The notes beneath the pieces are model-generated. The model saw only the letters and a program-made list of their open reading frames with translations, ran no database searches and was not told the DNA's origin. This document shows positions 46,261 to 60,000 of a stretch of 64,000 nucleotides of DNA, piece by piece (the stretch's first letter is position 1; each line of letters starts with the position of its first letter). The position numbers were made by a program, and so were the translations under genes. This DNA is from Sipunculus nudus (taxonomy: Eukaryota > Annelida > Sipuncula > Golfingiida > Sipunculidae). The DNA is taken from assembly GCA_026874595.1 (NCBI GenBank), contig CM049309.1, positions 30,321,033-30,385,032 on the forward strand, read 5' to 3'.

Positions 46261-47859
46261 AATTCTGGCATCAAATATGTTCTCGTTCTGTTCCTTTTTC
46301 TCACCTTGTTGCCATGACATTGACCTAACCGATGACGCCGTGTAGCAAGACCAAATACCTTCTACAGCGCTTATAAAAGTATTTTCATAGTTTTTGTAAA
46401 CGATCAACCATTCATGTTTAAGATATGCTTCAGGATAGGTTGAATAAGGACAATCTGGCTCAAAGAAGTGTTGCTCTCCGTTCGCCTCCGGCTCCTCTTG
46501 TTGCCCCCGGTCCAGGCTGCGCGTCTGGCTGGCTGGCTCCTTAATTGCCCCTGGTGGCAATGGCTGAAGGAGCGTCTAGGGTGGGGGTCCCTTACCCCTC
46601 CAACTATAGAACATTCGGCAGACATATCTTTCGATAAGATTCGTCCTTGCCTGGTGATTATAACGTGATGCATATGTTTATAGAATTGTTGAAGATTTAT
46701 AAATATGCAATATGATCATCCAAAGATACTATTATCGGCTCAGCATGCTGTTTCACGTGTTAATCCCTCTTCTCTGTTTAGTTATTCTCTAAATGCATCA
46801 TCTTTGCAACAAAACCAATCTTGTCTCTGAGCGTTTTATTTTTTTATTTTTTTTTTCTTCACCACAGTCTTCAATGAGAATTCGCAGCTTTGTGGTCCGT
46901 GCATAAAGAGTTCCTCCGTGATATTGATAACTTTCTGAATTTATGTCTAGCTTCTAATTCATGGTCCCTGGATATGTGCATCGTAGTTCTTCTTTAAATA
47001 AAAATGGGTTACAGTTCAAAACACAAGGAGACCGTGATGCACACGTTTATTCCGGCAGCTCCAAATGGTGTGCGCTCCAGAGACGCACATGATAGCGCCA
47101 CCTTGTGCGGGTCTCGTAAATACTTTAAAAGTAATTTGTTCCTGAAACGTGATATTGGAACACATGCAACACGATCAGTTGACTGAAATGGATGAAGGGG
47201 AAAAGGTCGTCTATTACGGTTTGTCGTCGTAACAGGTGAGGGACAAGAGATCGATGATCACATAATAACACACTAATGTTCCCAGTAAAAACTTTGCAAC
47301 TGGATCTCCATCTAGGCCAGCAGTCTGTGAAGTTTGCTTTAATCCATTATAATCTGCAGGGTGTATTCAAAAGACACAATAGACCTTGACCCGGCGTGCT
47401 AGATCGCCAGACTGAGTGCATGAATAGAGTCAGGGGTCGATAATTTTCCCCAGCAGACCTTGCCCCCCGAGTGGAGGTTTGGCCTGTGCTACACATACAA
47501 CGCCCCCTACCGGAGATAAATGAAAGTGGTAGTATATTCAGGAATCCCGTTTCACAACGGGGCCTGTCATGGTCATGAATGAATGAATAACTGTATTAAT
47601 CAGGTTTCATAATAACTTTGTGGAAAAGGTTATGATACCTGGTCTCATACTGAAATGCAATGTCACCTCACTATCAGTGTCAAAATACCAGACATAAGCC
47701 ATTTAGGACACCACAATGGTGTGCATAATACGCATACGCATAATTCGTATTTCTTGTGACCTTAAAAGTGTGTTTTGCCGATAATTTAAGTCAGGTGCGA
47801 AACCCTATTGGTAAATATACCAGTTTTCATGGAATTTCATTAGATTTTCGGTTAACCAT
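46261..47859. other. No gene recognised
   Basis: Frames reaching into this stretch on the - strand are carried by the 27 bp minisatellite. Remaining sequence is unremarkable. Confidence 0.4.
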
Positions 47860-48240
47860 GGCAACCGCACTAAAGTCTGGTGACCTCTAACCTCATTAGG
47901 TATGATGAATTTTGCCAAGAATCGAACTTAGGTGTGATATTATATTGCTGTTTTATGTTTCTGTTGAGTTTCATCAAAATACATTTTATTCCTGGTACGT
48001 TTACCGCGGTGATTATACGAAATAGCCTGGTGACCTAATTAAAAGTGAGAAAATATGTTGGTAAGTAGTGATTATGGTGTGTTTCGTGAAAATCCAGCAA
48101 AGTCCTGGTAAGGTAAGTTATCGCGCCGACATCATATAAAGATAATGCACAGACAGTATCCTGGTGACCTTTGACATTATGAAATATGCATGAATTTTGT
48201 AGAGAATGTAAATTAAGTTAAATACTCTATTTGTTCATAT
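47860..48240 (+). repeat. Dispersed repeat, tandem units related to 8470-8700
   Basis: Units starting CTGGTGACCT(C/T)T recur at about 47876, 48027 and 48163. They carry TTTTGCCAAGAATCGAA, CCAGCAAAGTCCTGGTAAG and TTATCGCG, all of which match 8470-8700. No GGAC tract or terminal palindrome is visible, so this copy is truncated. Confidence 0.6.
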
Positions 48241-48827
48241 TTATAATGATTTAAATCAAAAAGCACTTTTATGGACTATATCAAAGATGCAGGCGATTCT
48301 CATGTTCAAGTATTTCTAGAAGTATCATTATTTAAGGTATGTGACAGTAATACATGTATAAAATTATCATTGGAATGTATGAACACCTGTCAATTATAGA
48401 ATGGGGAAGAAAGTGGAGATTAGCTGAAGTACAAATATAATAAAACCCATTTAATTTATTTGCTGAAGTTAAATGCGGTAAAAATTTTAAAAAAGTGGTC
48501 TTTCAAATGTGCATAAACTATATATTGTACTTTGTAATATATGAAAATTGTGGCCTGTACATATGTGCCTGAGAGTTATATGAAAGGATATATTTGACCA
48601 AGAAGAACTGTGTTAATGTTATTAATGTCTGGATGCAGGGTGGGGGGGGGGGGAGAGAGAGAGAGAGAGAGAGAGCATTCAACAGTGCTTATAGGAACAA
48701 GGGACCCATGGGTCATGGCGCTCAGCTTATTATATATGATCACAACATATGATTTGGAAGAGAGGGTAGGCAGATGCAGGTTTTGTGTGGTAATATAAGC
48801 TATATTATGAGTTGATGGTGTTTAACT

Positions 48828-49029
48828 TGATGGCTGAGTGGTAAAACGCTCGGCCCTCTCCCCTGGCGACCCGGGTTCGATTTGAGAGTGGGTTGTAGTG
48901 GCCCGTCCAAGGTCGGTGGTTTTCTCAGGTTTCCTCCTATTATTCCGACTACCGAGAGCAAACAACCGAGCCATGGAGAGTGCCTCGTATTAGTTATTAT
49001 AACTAGTTGTACATACCATGTAAAATAAA
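48828..49029 (+). mobile_element. tRNA-derived SINE
   Basis: About 202 bp. A-box TGGCTGAGTGG (48831-48841) and B-box GGTTCGATTT (48874-48883) show the tRNA-derived head. A body with GGTGGTTTTCTCAGGTTTCC follows, and the tail is TAAAATAAA. The flanking duplication is GTTTAACT (48820-48827) and GTTTAAACT (49030-49038). The related copy at 57027 carries the uninterrupted site GTTTAACTCAAG at 57150, which proves the insertion boundaries. I cannot name the SINE family without a search. Confidence 0.8.
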
Positions 49030-49072
49030 GTTTAAACTCAAGTTATGTAAAATTTTGATAAAATCCTTGGAG

Positions 49073-49205
49073 AATTCTGGATAGCAAGGCGGGTATGAGG
49101 TTACAGCATTCTGGACAGCAAGGCGGGCATGAAGTTACAGCATTCTGGACAGCAAGGCGGGTATTAGGTTACAGCATTAAGGACAGCAAGGCGGGCATGA
49201 GGTTG
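49073..49205 (+). repeat. 34 bp tandem repeat, about 4 copies
   Basis: Units of GGACAGCAAGGCGGGCATGA followed by GGTTACAGCATTCT. More diverged relatives (GCATAGCCGGTGTGAGGT, GCACAGCCAGCGTGAG) continue to about 49400. Confidence 0.85.
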
Positions 49206-50405
49206 CCTCTGTTTCGATGTATACAATTACAACGTTAACATTCTTGGAAAAGAGCATAGCCGGTGTGAGGTAGCCTCAGTTTGGATTTATGAAATAACAG
49301 CATTGTGGGGAATCAACACATCCGGTGTGAGTTGGCATTTGTCAGGATTTATATACAATTTCATCACAGCATTTTGGGGAGACGGCACAGCCAGCGTGAG
49401 CGGCTTTAAATTTCAATTACTACCATTTTTACCTGTACAAGTATTCGTAATCAAATGCATGAAATTATGGAGTATTAATATTCGTATTCAAATACATGTG
49501 CAAAGTATTCACAACATGTCTAGTATTTATTTTGTTTCAGTGAAACAAAGTTGTTGAGAATGCAGAATATAAAAATAAACATATTAAATAATGATCATAA
49601 GTACCTAGTTTTATGGCTTAAATTTATATTTAAAAAATATAACTATAATATTCACTTTGGACTGCTTTCACATCAATCTACCCACTAGACATAGCAAGAG
49701 TCTTATGACAATTATTAATATTACAGACATCGTAATGAGAACTTGTCTCAGATCTGATTTTTTATCACATTTGAATATTTGTATTTTTAAAAAAAACATG
49801 GATCAGAAAAAAATCAAAGTAATCTGAGCTATGAAACCAATATATGTGTAAAAAATAACCCATGGGTAAGAACACCCTATAAATTATACCAGGAGTAAAC
49901 TAGAGGTGGGCAAGTTTAATTGTATTAACTGAAATAAAGGAACCAGTTATATAAATTTTGATTATATACTTAGTATCGTGTGACAGCTGATATATTATAG
50001 CCACAAGTCTTCATGTCATTAGTCAAACATATTGACATCTTTAAACAGTACTTGTCTGTGTAAAATTTATAAATTTTGACTTTTTTTTTAATATTGCAAT
50101 AAATATAAACCAATAAGCTGAAACACTTGGAAAAGACCTGGAAATTTAGATTTATTTTATCAACTGCATCTTTGTCTATCATTAATTTGCTTCATAATCC
50201 CTCATAGTAAAGAACAATATAATTTTTTTTTCATTAAAAAAATGAAAAAATACCATAGGTGACTGCATGGTGTTATTTGGAATACATTTTCATCCATCCA
50301 TACCAGATCCATACAACATCAATAATTGCAAGGTAATTCCCTATTCCTCATTAATTATAAATTCCTTTTCCATAATTTTTTTTAAAGCTGTTATCATAAA
50401 CCAAT

Positions 50406-52170
50406 AACAAGGGACCCATGGGTCACGGCGCTCAGCTGATCATGATTGGACTATAAATGTATCACCACTGGGAAACTATACTGAGCCGATAAAGCTTATG
50501 AATATCATGGACATGTTAGGCTATTATAAAGGAATATAATGTTATATGTGAGTAAATGATGTATGAAATAACCTGACTGATGGATTAATATGGAGTTAAT
50601 ATAGTGGTTTATTTTTTATTTATTTGGGAGCTGTTAAAAATAGGGATATATTTGAGCAATTATGAATGCAATGACAGTACACTAAGCAGTGGTAGAATGA
50701 TGATATGGCTATTTGTTGAAGGATCTATAGTGTATGGAAGTCCGCAAGATTTCATTTTGACAGATATAATGTTATGATTAAGTATGCTGAAGAGGGGATT
50801 TATAAATTGTGTCTGTATGACATGATATCTCTTAGGTCTTGACAAGGTACATTATATTGATGCCCACCACGTCTACATATTACACAATATTGACATAATT
50901 TCTGGCATGTACATAGGTAACAAATAGTTATAAATATATAAAAAAAAGAATATATCTGATTCATCTTGTTATCGTTTACTGAGGCTGACATTGGGATGGA
51001 GTTCGGAGAAAGAAACAGTGAAGGCAGCAAGGAGGGTTGGATGTAGAGAGAAAAGGAGATAGAGAGAGAGGGACGGAGCATTCAACAGTACTTAAACACC
51101 TGGAAAGTTAAAATCTAAAATATTATGAAATATAGATAAAGTCTGAGAGAAAGAGGTAATCTAGGCCATGGTTGGTTGATATGATTGAAGAAATTGTTGC
51201 AAATAATATTTTAAGATCTGACCATGCGTTTCCATTGGATACCTTTCTGACAGGCTATTGGCAGTTCAATAGTTTACACGTTTGTCCAATGAGATCCAGT
51301 TTTTTTAATAAACCTTTTTTTCTATTTTATGATATGTATACAGTTGCTATAAAGTCCCCACTCCACAGGCGGAAGGACTTGTTGGGGGGGGGGGGGGGGG
51401 GGGGGTTATGATGGGAGTTACAACACCTCTGTCTCTCTGTATATATTTTCTTCAAATTATTAAATTTTATGCTATAGCAATAGAACTATTGTTCACAGTG
51501 CCAAGGAGCAAGGACTTAGTGGGTTGGGGGAAGGGGATTGTGGGAGTTACAATACCCTTGCATATAAGTACGGGATATGAAATTTGATTAATCAGTGCTT
51601 ACAGGAAAAAAAGTTTATTCATAATTATTAAATATTTAAAACAGGCAGAAAGCTGGAGAAACAAAGCATATCATTTTAATTTCCATTCTTCTGAGCCAGG
51701 AAATTATGAACAATTTTTGACATAAATTCCTTTTTTTATAACATAATTTTTTCAGGTTTGAAAATGTAACTATACATTTAGAGTATAACATATATATGTG
51801 AATATTTTAGTTGATTCACATTTCTTAATTGCATCAACATATATATCTAATAAATCAGGTTTATAGTACATGTCAACAGAATGGGGTGGAGGGAGGAAGG
51901 GAGGCATAGGGGTGAGAGAGAGAAAGAGAGAGAGAAAGAGAGCTAGACTGCCAGAGAAAGAGAGAAAGGGAAAGAGAGAGAGGAGAAAGGCTCTCTGGTA
52001 ATTACTGCCTGACCCAGCTTGACCAAGACACTCATAGAAGCAGTAGGCAAGGAGTGAAGGTGTTATGTAACAGCCTAGAACACTGTTAACCAATGACTTG
52101 ATGTAAACATTCAAGACATGGTGCTATAAATATGGGTCACTGTGCTCAGATGAAGTTGACTTGACGGTAA
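50406..52170 (+). mobile_element. GACCCATGGGTC-family end (copy 3) followed by a second repeat
   Basis: Starts ACAAGGGACCCATGGGTCAC, GGCGCTCAGCTGATCATG. From about 51140 the sequence (GGCCATGGTTGGTTGATATG, AAATTGTTGCAAATAATATT, poly-G, ATGGGAGTTACAACA) matches 54785-55210, so another repeat family occupies the right half. Contains GA-rich runs (about 51050-51090 and 51910-51985) and a G run at 51385-51404. Confidence 0.55.
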
Positions 52171-54773
52171 AACAAGGGACCTATGGGTCACGACGCTCAG
52201 CTGTTATATATGATAAAAAAAATATTATTTAGAAATGAGGCACATGCTGGTTTTGTGTGGTAATAAATTTAAGCTGTATTATGAGTTGTTGTTGTTTAGC
52301 TTATGTATGATTTTGATAGTACCTTTGGAGACAGGGAAGAGGATTGATTTCATTTATTTTATTAACAAATGGAGAACTATTGTCACACAGATTTTGACTT
52401 GGCCATATAACTTATTAGCAGAACATATAATATAAGAGTTTAACTATTTATTAAAAAAAATTACAAATATTGTCCCAAATATAATTTTAATTAAAAATAA
52501 TAAGAGAATCATATGATTTTTTAAAATGAAATATAACTGAAATGATTATTAAAATAATATTAAAGAATATATTCATGAATGCATTCATGAATACATTTTG
52601 AAAGTATTTGCACGAGTATTCATATACTTTCATTTTTACCTGAATTCCCATTCTTTATGCAAGAAGTTTTATAATGGAGTACATAATCATTTTCCTATTT
52701 AAATACAATTACAAAGTATTCGCACCATGTCTGGTATTTATTCAGTTTTCACTAAACAATGATGTTGAGAATCCAGAATATACAAAATTCACACATTTAA
52801 ATAATGATCATAAGTACCTGGTTTTATGGCTTTTATTTATATTAAAAAATAACTGTAAAAAATTCATTTTGGACTAATTTCACATCAATGTACACACTAG
52901 ACACAGTAAGAATCTAGATTAATATTATCAACTGCATCTTTGTCTATCATTAATTTCCTTCATATGATCCCTAATGATTAGTAATGAATAATATGATTTA
53001 CTTCTTTATCATTAAAATTGAACTGAATAATGCCATAGGTGACTGCATGGTGTTATTTGGAATACGTGACATTCTACCCATCGATACAAGATTCTTATAT
53101 CATCAGTAACTGCAAGTTAATTTCCTGTTATTATAAACTAACAAATTCCTTTTCTATTTTTCTTTAATTTGTTATTAAAAACCAATAAAAATGTATTAAT
53201 TTATTGTTTATTGTTATGTTGTTGGTTAAAACTACAAGATGAGTTGGGTTGGACACCTGGATCAACTGTGGCTGGCCATAAGCTGCCTGGATTCCGTGTA
53301 TGGCTCGCCTCAAGCATGCATAATACAGGTAACTCAAGAGGGGCTGGAGAGAGCCAAAGTCTGACAGGGTCTCATAAAAAACATTAATAAAAGCTACAAT
53401 TTTTGGCCAATTTCTTTCAGCTTTATAAACTAAAAAGCTGAAATCCTTATGTGTGCATGATATGAAAATTATATCAACAGTGCTCACGGGAAACAAACGT
53501 GCCATGGTCACAGTTGGGCAAAATTTAAGGTACTAATTTTATATTTATACTAATAACTTATAAAATTTGAAAAATTCAGAACTAATTTTGGGTATTCAAT
53601 TGAATCTTGATTAAATAATGTTACATCCCTGACAAAAAATCTCTAGCTTCAGCAATGCCCTTGTTAAGGGAGTAAATATATTTCTTGATTTTTGTGCATT
53701 ATGTTTGGGCCCATAACTTAAAACAGTTACGCAATACTTACATCATTCTGGCATGTGCATAGAGATTGAAAAATATTTATATTATTTATGATTAAAGTCA
53801 GATCAGTGGTTTTGATATTTGGCAGTCTTGAAGTGTAACATTGGGTTTTTAATGGAAAAAAGAAGTTTTTCATTAATATCTCGAAGTTATTAAGTCCTAG
53901 TGACCAAATTCTTGGCATGGTAGGGGATTTTGGAGACATCTAACTGTATGCCGAATTTAAGGAACTTAGAGCTGAAGCTGGGGAGCTGAGCTCTAGCAAA
54001 CTGCATAACACTAGCTTGATGTAAACAATATGTTACATGGTGCTTGAAAACTTGAATAAAATCTACAGTTTTTGATTAACTGGTTTCAAATTTTTGGTGT
54101 TAACAGTTGAAATGCTAATAAAAACATGCTGTGAAAATTAAATCCACAGTACTTACACGAAAAAAACGTGCCATGGTCAAATTTGGGCAAAATTTGAGGT
54201 AACAATTTTTTATTTTTATTAATATTTTAAAAAATTTAAAAGATTTTCATCTAATTTTGGGTATACAATTTAATTTTGATTAATTAAAGTTATATTACTG
54301 GAAAAAAAGGTTCATAGCTTTAACATTTTTTTGTGTTAAGTGATCAAATATCTTTCCTGTTTTTTTACAAAATGCATTATGTTTGGGCCCATAACTTTTT
54401 AAAATTAAATAATACAGACATAATTTCTGGCATGTACATAGGAACTATATAGAGGAATATTTATGGTACATATGAGGAAAAACAGATGAGTGGTTTTAAT
54501 ATTAGGCAGTCCTGAAGTGTGAAAATAGGTTTTTAATAAAAAATTGAGGTTTTTCCTTAATTTCTCAAAGGAACGAAGTTGCAAAGACCCAGTTTTCGGC
54601 TTGGTAGGAGATCTTGGGGACATCTAACATTATGCTGAATTTTGGATTCCTAGGTCTTACGGTTTCAAAACGTGCTACATCTACGGACGGACGGACGGAC
54701 GGACAGACGGACGGACGACGGACAATGGACCACGACTATAGCTCAGATGACTTATAGTCAGCTGAGCTAAAAA
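52171..54773 (+). mobile_element. GACCCATGGGTC-family repeat, complete copy (copy 4)
   Basis: Starts AACAAGGGACCTATGGGTCA, so the palindrome has one change. Ends with (GGAC)n at about 54684-54715, AATGGACCACGACTATAGCT and the hairpin AGCTCAGATGACT-tat-AGTCAGCTGAGCT (54740-54768) followed by AAAAA. Inside are two tandem units of about 650-670 bp, anchored by GTGCCATGGTCA at about 53499 and 54168. Each unit includes CTAATTTTGGGTAT, TTTGGGCCCATAACTT, TTCTGGCATGTGCATAG and GGAGACATCTAAC. No coding capacity. Confidence 0.7.
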
Positions 54774-57026
54774 TTGAAAATAATATCAAATGGAGATCAA
54801 GTCTAAGAGGAAAAGGTTACATATGCCATGGCTGGTTGACATGATTGGTTTGTATTGATGAGTATGAAATTGTTGCAAATAATATTTTGTGACCAAACCA
54901 TGCATTCTCTAACGTCAAAATTGAAGCATGTGAGCAGTTTGTAAACATAAGATGTATATTATTACCATGATCATTGTCTGGCTTTTAGATAAATTATTGA
55001 CAGTTCAGTAGTTTACACATTTGCTCAATTGGATCTATTTTACATAATATATATTATTAAATATATGTATTTTTTATTTTATAAAATGTATACAGTTGAA
55101 ATATAACTGATGTCCCCAGTCCCCAGATGCAAGGACTTGGTGGTGGTGGTGGGGGTGGGGGGGGGGGGGGGGAAGGGCTCGAATGATGGGAGTTACAACA
55201 TCTCTGTATTAATATAGTGTATATACATATAGGATTTCCACTTAATTCAACAATACTTACAGGATTAAATAGTTCATTCACAATTACATAATATTTAAAA
55301 AAGGACAGACAGACTGTTAGACAAACAAAGCTGATAATATATTTAATATTTAAAGTTTTTCATCTGCAATATTACAAATCTGAATACATAAGTTGCTTTC
55401 AAATTTCAGACTTAAATAGCTTAAATCCATACACATACAACATATGAAAGTTATTTCAACAGTGCTTAAAGGAAAAATTTCATAATTAATATATATATAT
55501 ATATTTAATGATAATTGAGAGATGATGGACAGACAGAACTGATCACTTTATGTTCCATTCTCCTGAGGCAAGAATATGTTTCAATTAGATCTTAATTTTT
55601 CTAATCCAATTATTTTTCAAATTAAAAAAATTGTACACATTTGCAGTAATAACTAATGTCCCAGTGCAAAGGTGACGGTGAGGTGCAAAGGATCAATGAC
55701 AGCCGTGGGGGGGGGGGGGGGGGGGGGGGGGGGGATTAACAACACTTTTGCATATACATTCAGGGCAAACAAAGCCTGATCTCCAATTCTGCTGAGGCTC
55801 GAAAATAATAAATACATGTTTGTATTAGATCCTCATTTTTTTTATTTTAAGTTTAATTTGTATACATTTCCAATATAACATATATTTCTGAATATAAATG
55901 TTGATTCATAATTCTAAATTGCATCATCATAAATCTCAATCTTGTCATATAACACCACATCATGCATACAAATGTATATTTATATATTTATGGGGGGGGG
56001 GGGGGAGGGGGTGTAATATGAGAACAATTGTACACCTGTCACAGCAGGGGATCTCCCCAAGTGACTGTAACAAATCAGGAACCCTGGCATAGCTGACTTC
56101 CAGTGACCTGGAGTGGGACCCTGCATCTGTAATCTGTATTCAAAGCAAGTGACTACAATAGAGCCTCAAGATAAAATTCAATAACTAGCCTAATTTTCAA
56201 CCTTTTATTTTAAAATTTCAGATTTAAATCAATTAAATACTTATGTTTACATGCTGTGAAAATTAAATCCACAGTACTCACAGAAAAAAAAACATGCCTT
56301 GGTCAAAGTTAGGTAAAATTTAAGGTACTGATTTTATGTTTATGCTATTACCTTATAAAATTTACAAAATACAGATCTAATTTTGGGTATACAATTGAAT
56401 CTTAATTAAAAAAAGTTATATACTGGAAAAAAAAATTCTCTAGCTTCAATAATTTTCATGTAACGTGAGTAAATATTTTCCCGGATTTTTTACAAAGTCC
56501 ATAATGTTTGGGCCAATAACTTAAAACAATTACGCATTACTGACATAATTTCTGGCATGTGCATAGCGAATGTATAGAAAAATATGTACCGTAATGTCTA
56601 CTTGAATTCGTACAGGCAAAAATAATTATTTTTCTCAGTGTGTGAATTATTATATGAAATATATATTATAATATAATATTATATAAAATATGAAAAATTA
56701 GAATATTGCAGGAGGGAAGATCGTTTGACACTGAGAACCAGCGATGGGCGATAATAGAGGATGTATTGCAACTCTCATGTTAATTATTATTTAACACTTG
56801 TTCGGGAATATATGTGAGCGCTGCAGGTGACGAAAAGATATCCAATATATCCCGTAACTGGCATTTTAAAAACCGGTGTTATATATATATATATATATAT
56901 ATAATATACAGGGTTTTACCCGCGCCGGTCGGGGGTTACCGGGACGGCCTGTACTGCCGGCCGGAACAAACTATATATAAACATTCGTAACCCACAGACC
57001 GGCACAAAAGATCATAAAGATCGTCA
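54774..57026 (+). repeat. Mosaic of repeat fragments and poly-G runs
   Basis: Left part (54785-55210) matches 51140-51430. A further part (56200-56600) is one internal unit of the GACCCATGGGTC family. Long G runs at about 55149-55163, 55706-55733 and 55992-56006 interrupt it. A TA run at 56880-56903 precedes a short GC-rich stretch (about 56918-56968). No gene seen. Confidence 0.6.
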
Positions 57027-60000
57027 AACAAGGGACCCATGGGTCACGGCGCTCAGCTGTTATATATGATCACAAAATATGATTTGGAAGAGGAGGTAGG
57101 CATAGGTTTGTTTTGTGTGGTAATATAAGCTCTATTATGAGTTGACAGTGTTTAACTCAAGTTATGTAAAATTTTGATAATAACCTTTGAGAAAGGGAAG
57201 ATGAATGATGTATTTATATTATTTACAGTTGGAAATGGTGTGCAAAGATTTTTAATAATATTATTGAAATAAATTATTATTAAAAATAATATTATAGAAT
57301 ATATTCATGAATGCATCTGTATTCAAATACTTTCATTTTACCTGTATTCATATCCTTATGCATCAAATTATGGAGTACATATTCATATTTGCATTCAAAT
57401 ACATTTGCAAAGTACTTCACCATGTCTAGTATTTATTCAGTTTTGGGCATCCAGGAAAATGGGGGAATTAGCTCCATGTAGATTTTATATACAGTGAAAC
57501 CTCGTTGTGTCGAAGTCGAAGGGACTGGTGAATTTACTTCGACACAACCGGAGTTCGAGACAACCGGTGTTCATTATATTCAACCTTCTTCAGCCGTGAT
57601 AAATATCGATAAATACTGCACATGTATATAGGGCCTATATTATAAAGTTTCCATAAATGTTTGCGTGAATCCTTTAGATTTTTTATTATTATTTCTTTTC
57701 ATTCATTTGTTTTGTTGAGACGATATCGTTTAGCGTTATAGAATTGCAAATTCAAACAGAAAAATAGTGTGTGTGGACAGAGCGATAGAGAGAGAGAGAG
57801 AAAGAGAGAGACTGAACGAGGTTTATATGGTCTTTACATCAAGCTTACGCTTAGCAGGCCGAGAGGCTATAGCGAACAGGACACGAACAATATAAAAGTG
57901 AAGCAGTAATACTGTATTACGTACTCTATGTTAAATAAGAGTCAGTGTGATATAGATCTCATCTCCTCCCTTTATATAGAGTCCTGTATGTATATCCTAG
58001 ACACATCAAAGGGAAGTATTGGATTATGTTTTTTTTTATCAATAACTTCTCATTAATGCTTTGTAGGCGACAGAAGAAAAGCATGATCATGAGTAACTAA
58101 TTGACCAAATAGGTAAACAACGGACCAGGTATGTAAGCCATCGCGCTTGTTGAGTAAGATCCTTGCCGGTATTAATTATGTAACTGGTCATCGCGGCCGT
58201 AAGTATGATAGTTGGACCGTGGACAACTGTTGTCAGAATATTAAAGCTGCATGACCTCAAGTCGAGCGACAGACCAATCGCGCTTGATGAGTGAGAGCCT
58301 TGTCGGTATAAATTAATAATGACTGGTCATCACGGCCCAATCATGATTGACAGGCCATGCACAACTGTTATCCAAACATGACTTCGAGTTAAGCAATAGA
58401 AATATTAGCTGGGGACCAACAGAACACCTCGACACATCAGGGTTTTCGACACATCCGACTTCGACACAAGCGGAGTTATATTTGTAAGGTTTTAACTGTT
58501 TTTTGCAGGGACCCCTCATTCAACTTCGACACATGCGGGAATTCGACTTTACCGAGTTCGACACAACGAGGTTTCACTGTATATACATCCATGTTTTCTT
58601 GTTCACTTTTTCTCACCAATCATAATAAAGTCCATCCAAATGGTAATAATAAAGTTTATTTTCTTCTAAGTTCACCAATTAAAATATGTATCCGAAATAT
58701 TGAAGGTCGAGACTCTAACTACAAAAATGATAATAAGATCTTCTTTTAAAAAGTTTCTAATCTAATAAAATGAGGCTTTATGAATCTAAATAAAAACAGA
58801 ACAGAGTCCTGCGATATCTAAAAGTGCCTGTATGTCAGAGGCCTGTAAAGCCCTTAAGTACATGTTCCTAAACCTGACTAACCAACCAGATACTTGGATT
58901 TAAGCTACTAAATATTATAATACTGACCTAAAACCAGCATTAAAAATACTGTCCATTTAGAACTAAGAAAAATCTTGACCATCCATATCATCAAAATATG
59001 TTAACATAATGATCTTACATAAATTTTTATATAAAATGACAAATCTGGTAATAGGTGAAGCTGACAACCTAAAGATCAAGAAACACAGTGGAGGAGCAAT
59101 GTTAAACATCCCGGAACACTGACCAGCACTCAAATGAGACCCCTGTCAACACAGGGTGAGCAGCAAAGGGTTATCTGCGCTATAGGAGGTAAAGGATTCT
59201 ACTTACATGCCTGTACTGAATGAACCTGTATAATAAGCTACACTGAAGAGTAACAAGAATTTATAGTTATTTGCCCAATAATCACCATAATCATAACAGT
59301 TTCAGCTGAACAAAAGTTCTTGAGAATCCTGAATAAACAAATCTAAATAATGATCATAAGTACTTGGTTTTATGAATTTTATTTATATTAAAAAAAACTA
59401 TTATATTCACTTTGGACTACTGTCACACCATTCTACACACTAGACATAGCAAGAGTCTTAAATGACAATTATTAACATTACATAAATCATAATGAGAACT
59501 TGTCTAAGATCTAATTTTTTATCATATTCAATTTTTTTATTAAAAAAATGTATCAGAAAAACAATTTAAGTAATCTCAGCTATGAAACCATTATATGAGT
59601 AAAAAAATAAAGCCAAGGATAAGAACACCCTATAAATTTTACAAGGAGAAACCTATAGATGGGCAAGTTTAATTTTATTAACTGAAATATAGGAACCAGT
59701 AATATAAATTTTGATTATTTACATAGTCTTGTGCCAGCTGTTACAGCCACGTGTCTAAATGTCATTAGTGAAACATATTGACATCTTTATTCAGTGCTTG
59801 TCTGAGTAAAATTTAAAAATGTTGACATATTTAATTTTTTTTGAATTTTAAATAAATATAAATTAACAAGCTGAAACATTTGGAAAAGACCTGGAAATTT
59901 AGATTAATATTATCAACTGCGTCTTTGTCTATCATTAATTCCCTTCAAATAATCCCAAATAGTATAGAACAATATAGTTATTTTTTTTTTCATTATTAAA

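Larger units (their letters stand above)
48696..50405 (+). mobile_element. GACCCATGGGTC-family repeat, copy 2 (5' part)
   Basis: Begins AACAAGGGACCCATGGGTCA at 48696, continues GGCGCTCAGCT and a TATATGATCACA...TGATTTGGAAGAG block shared with the copy at 57027. A SINE interrupts it at 48828-49029. Later parts (about 49430-50400, with AATAATGATCATAAGTACCT) match 52620-53170 and 59280-60170. It stops at CCAATA where copy 3 starts, so copy 3 inserted into it or replaced its 3' part. Confidence 0.65.
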
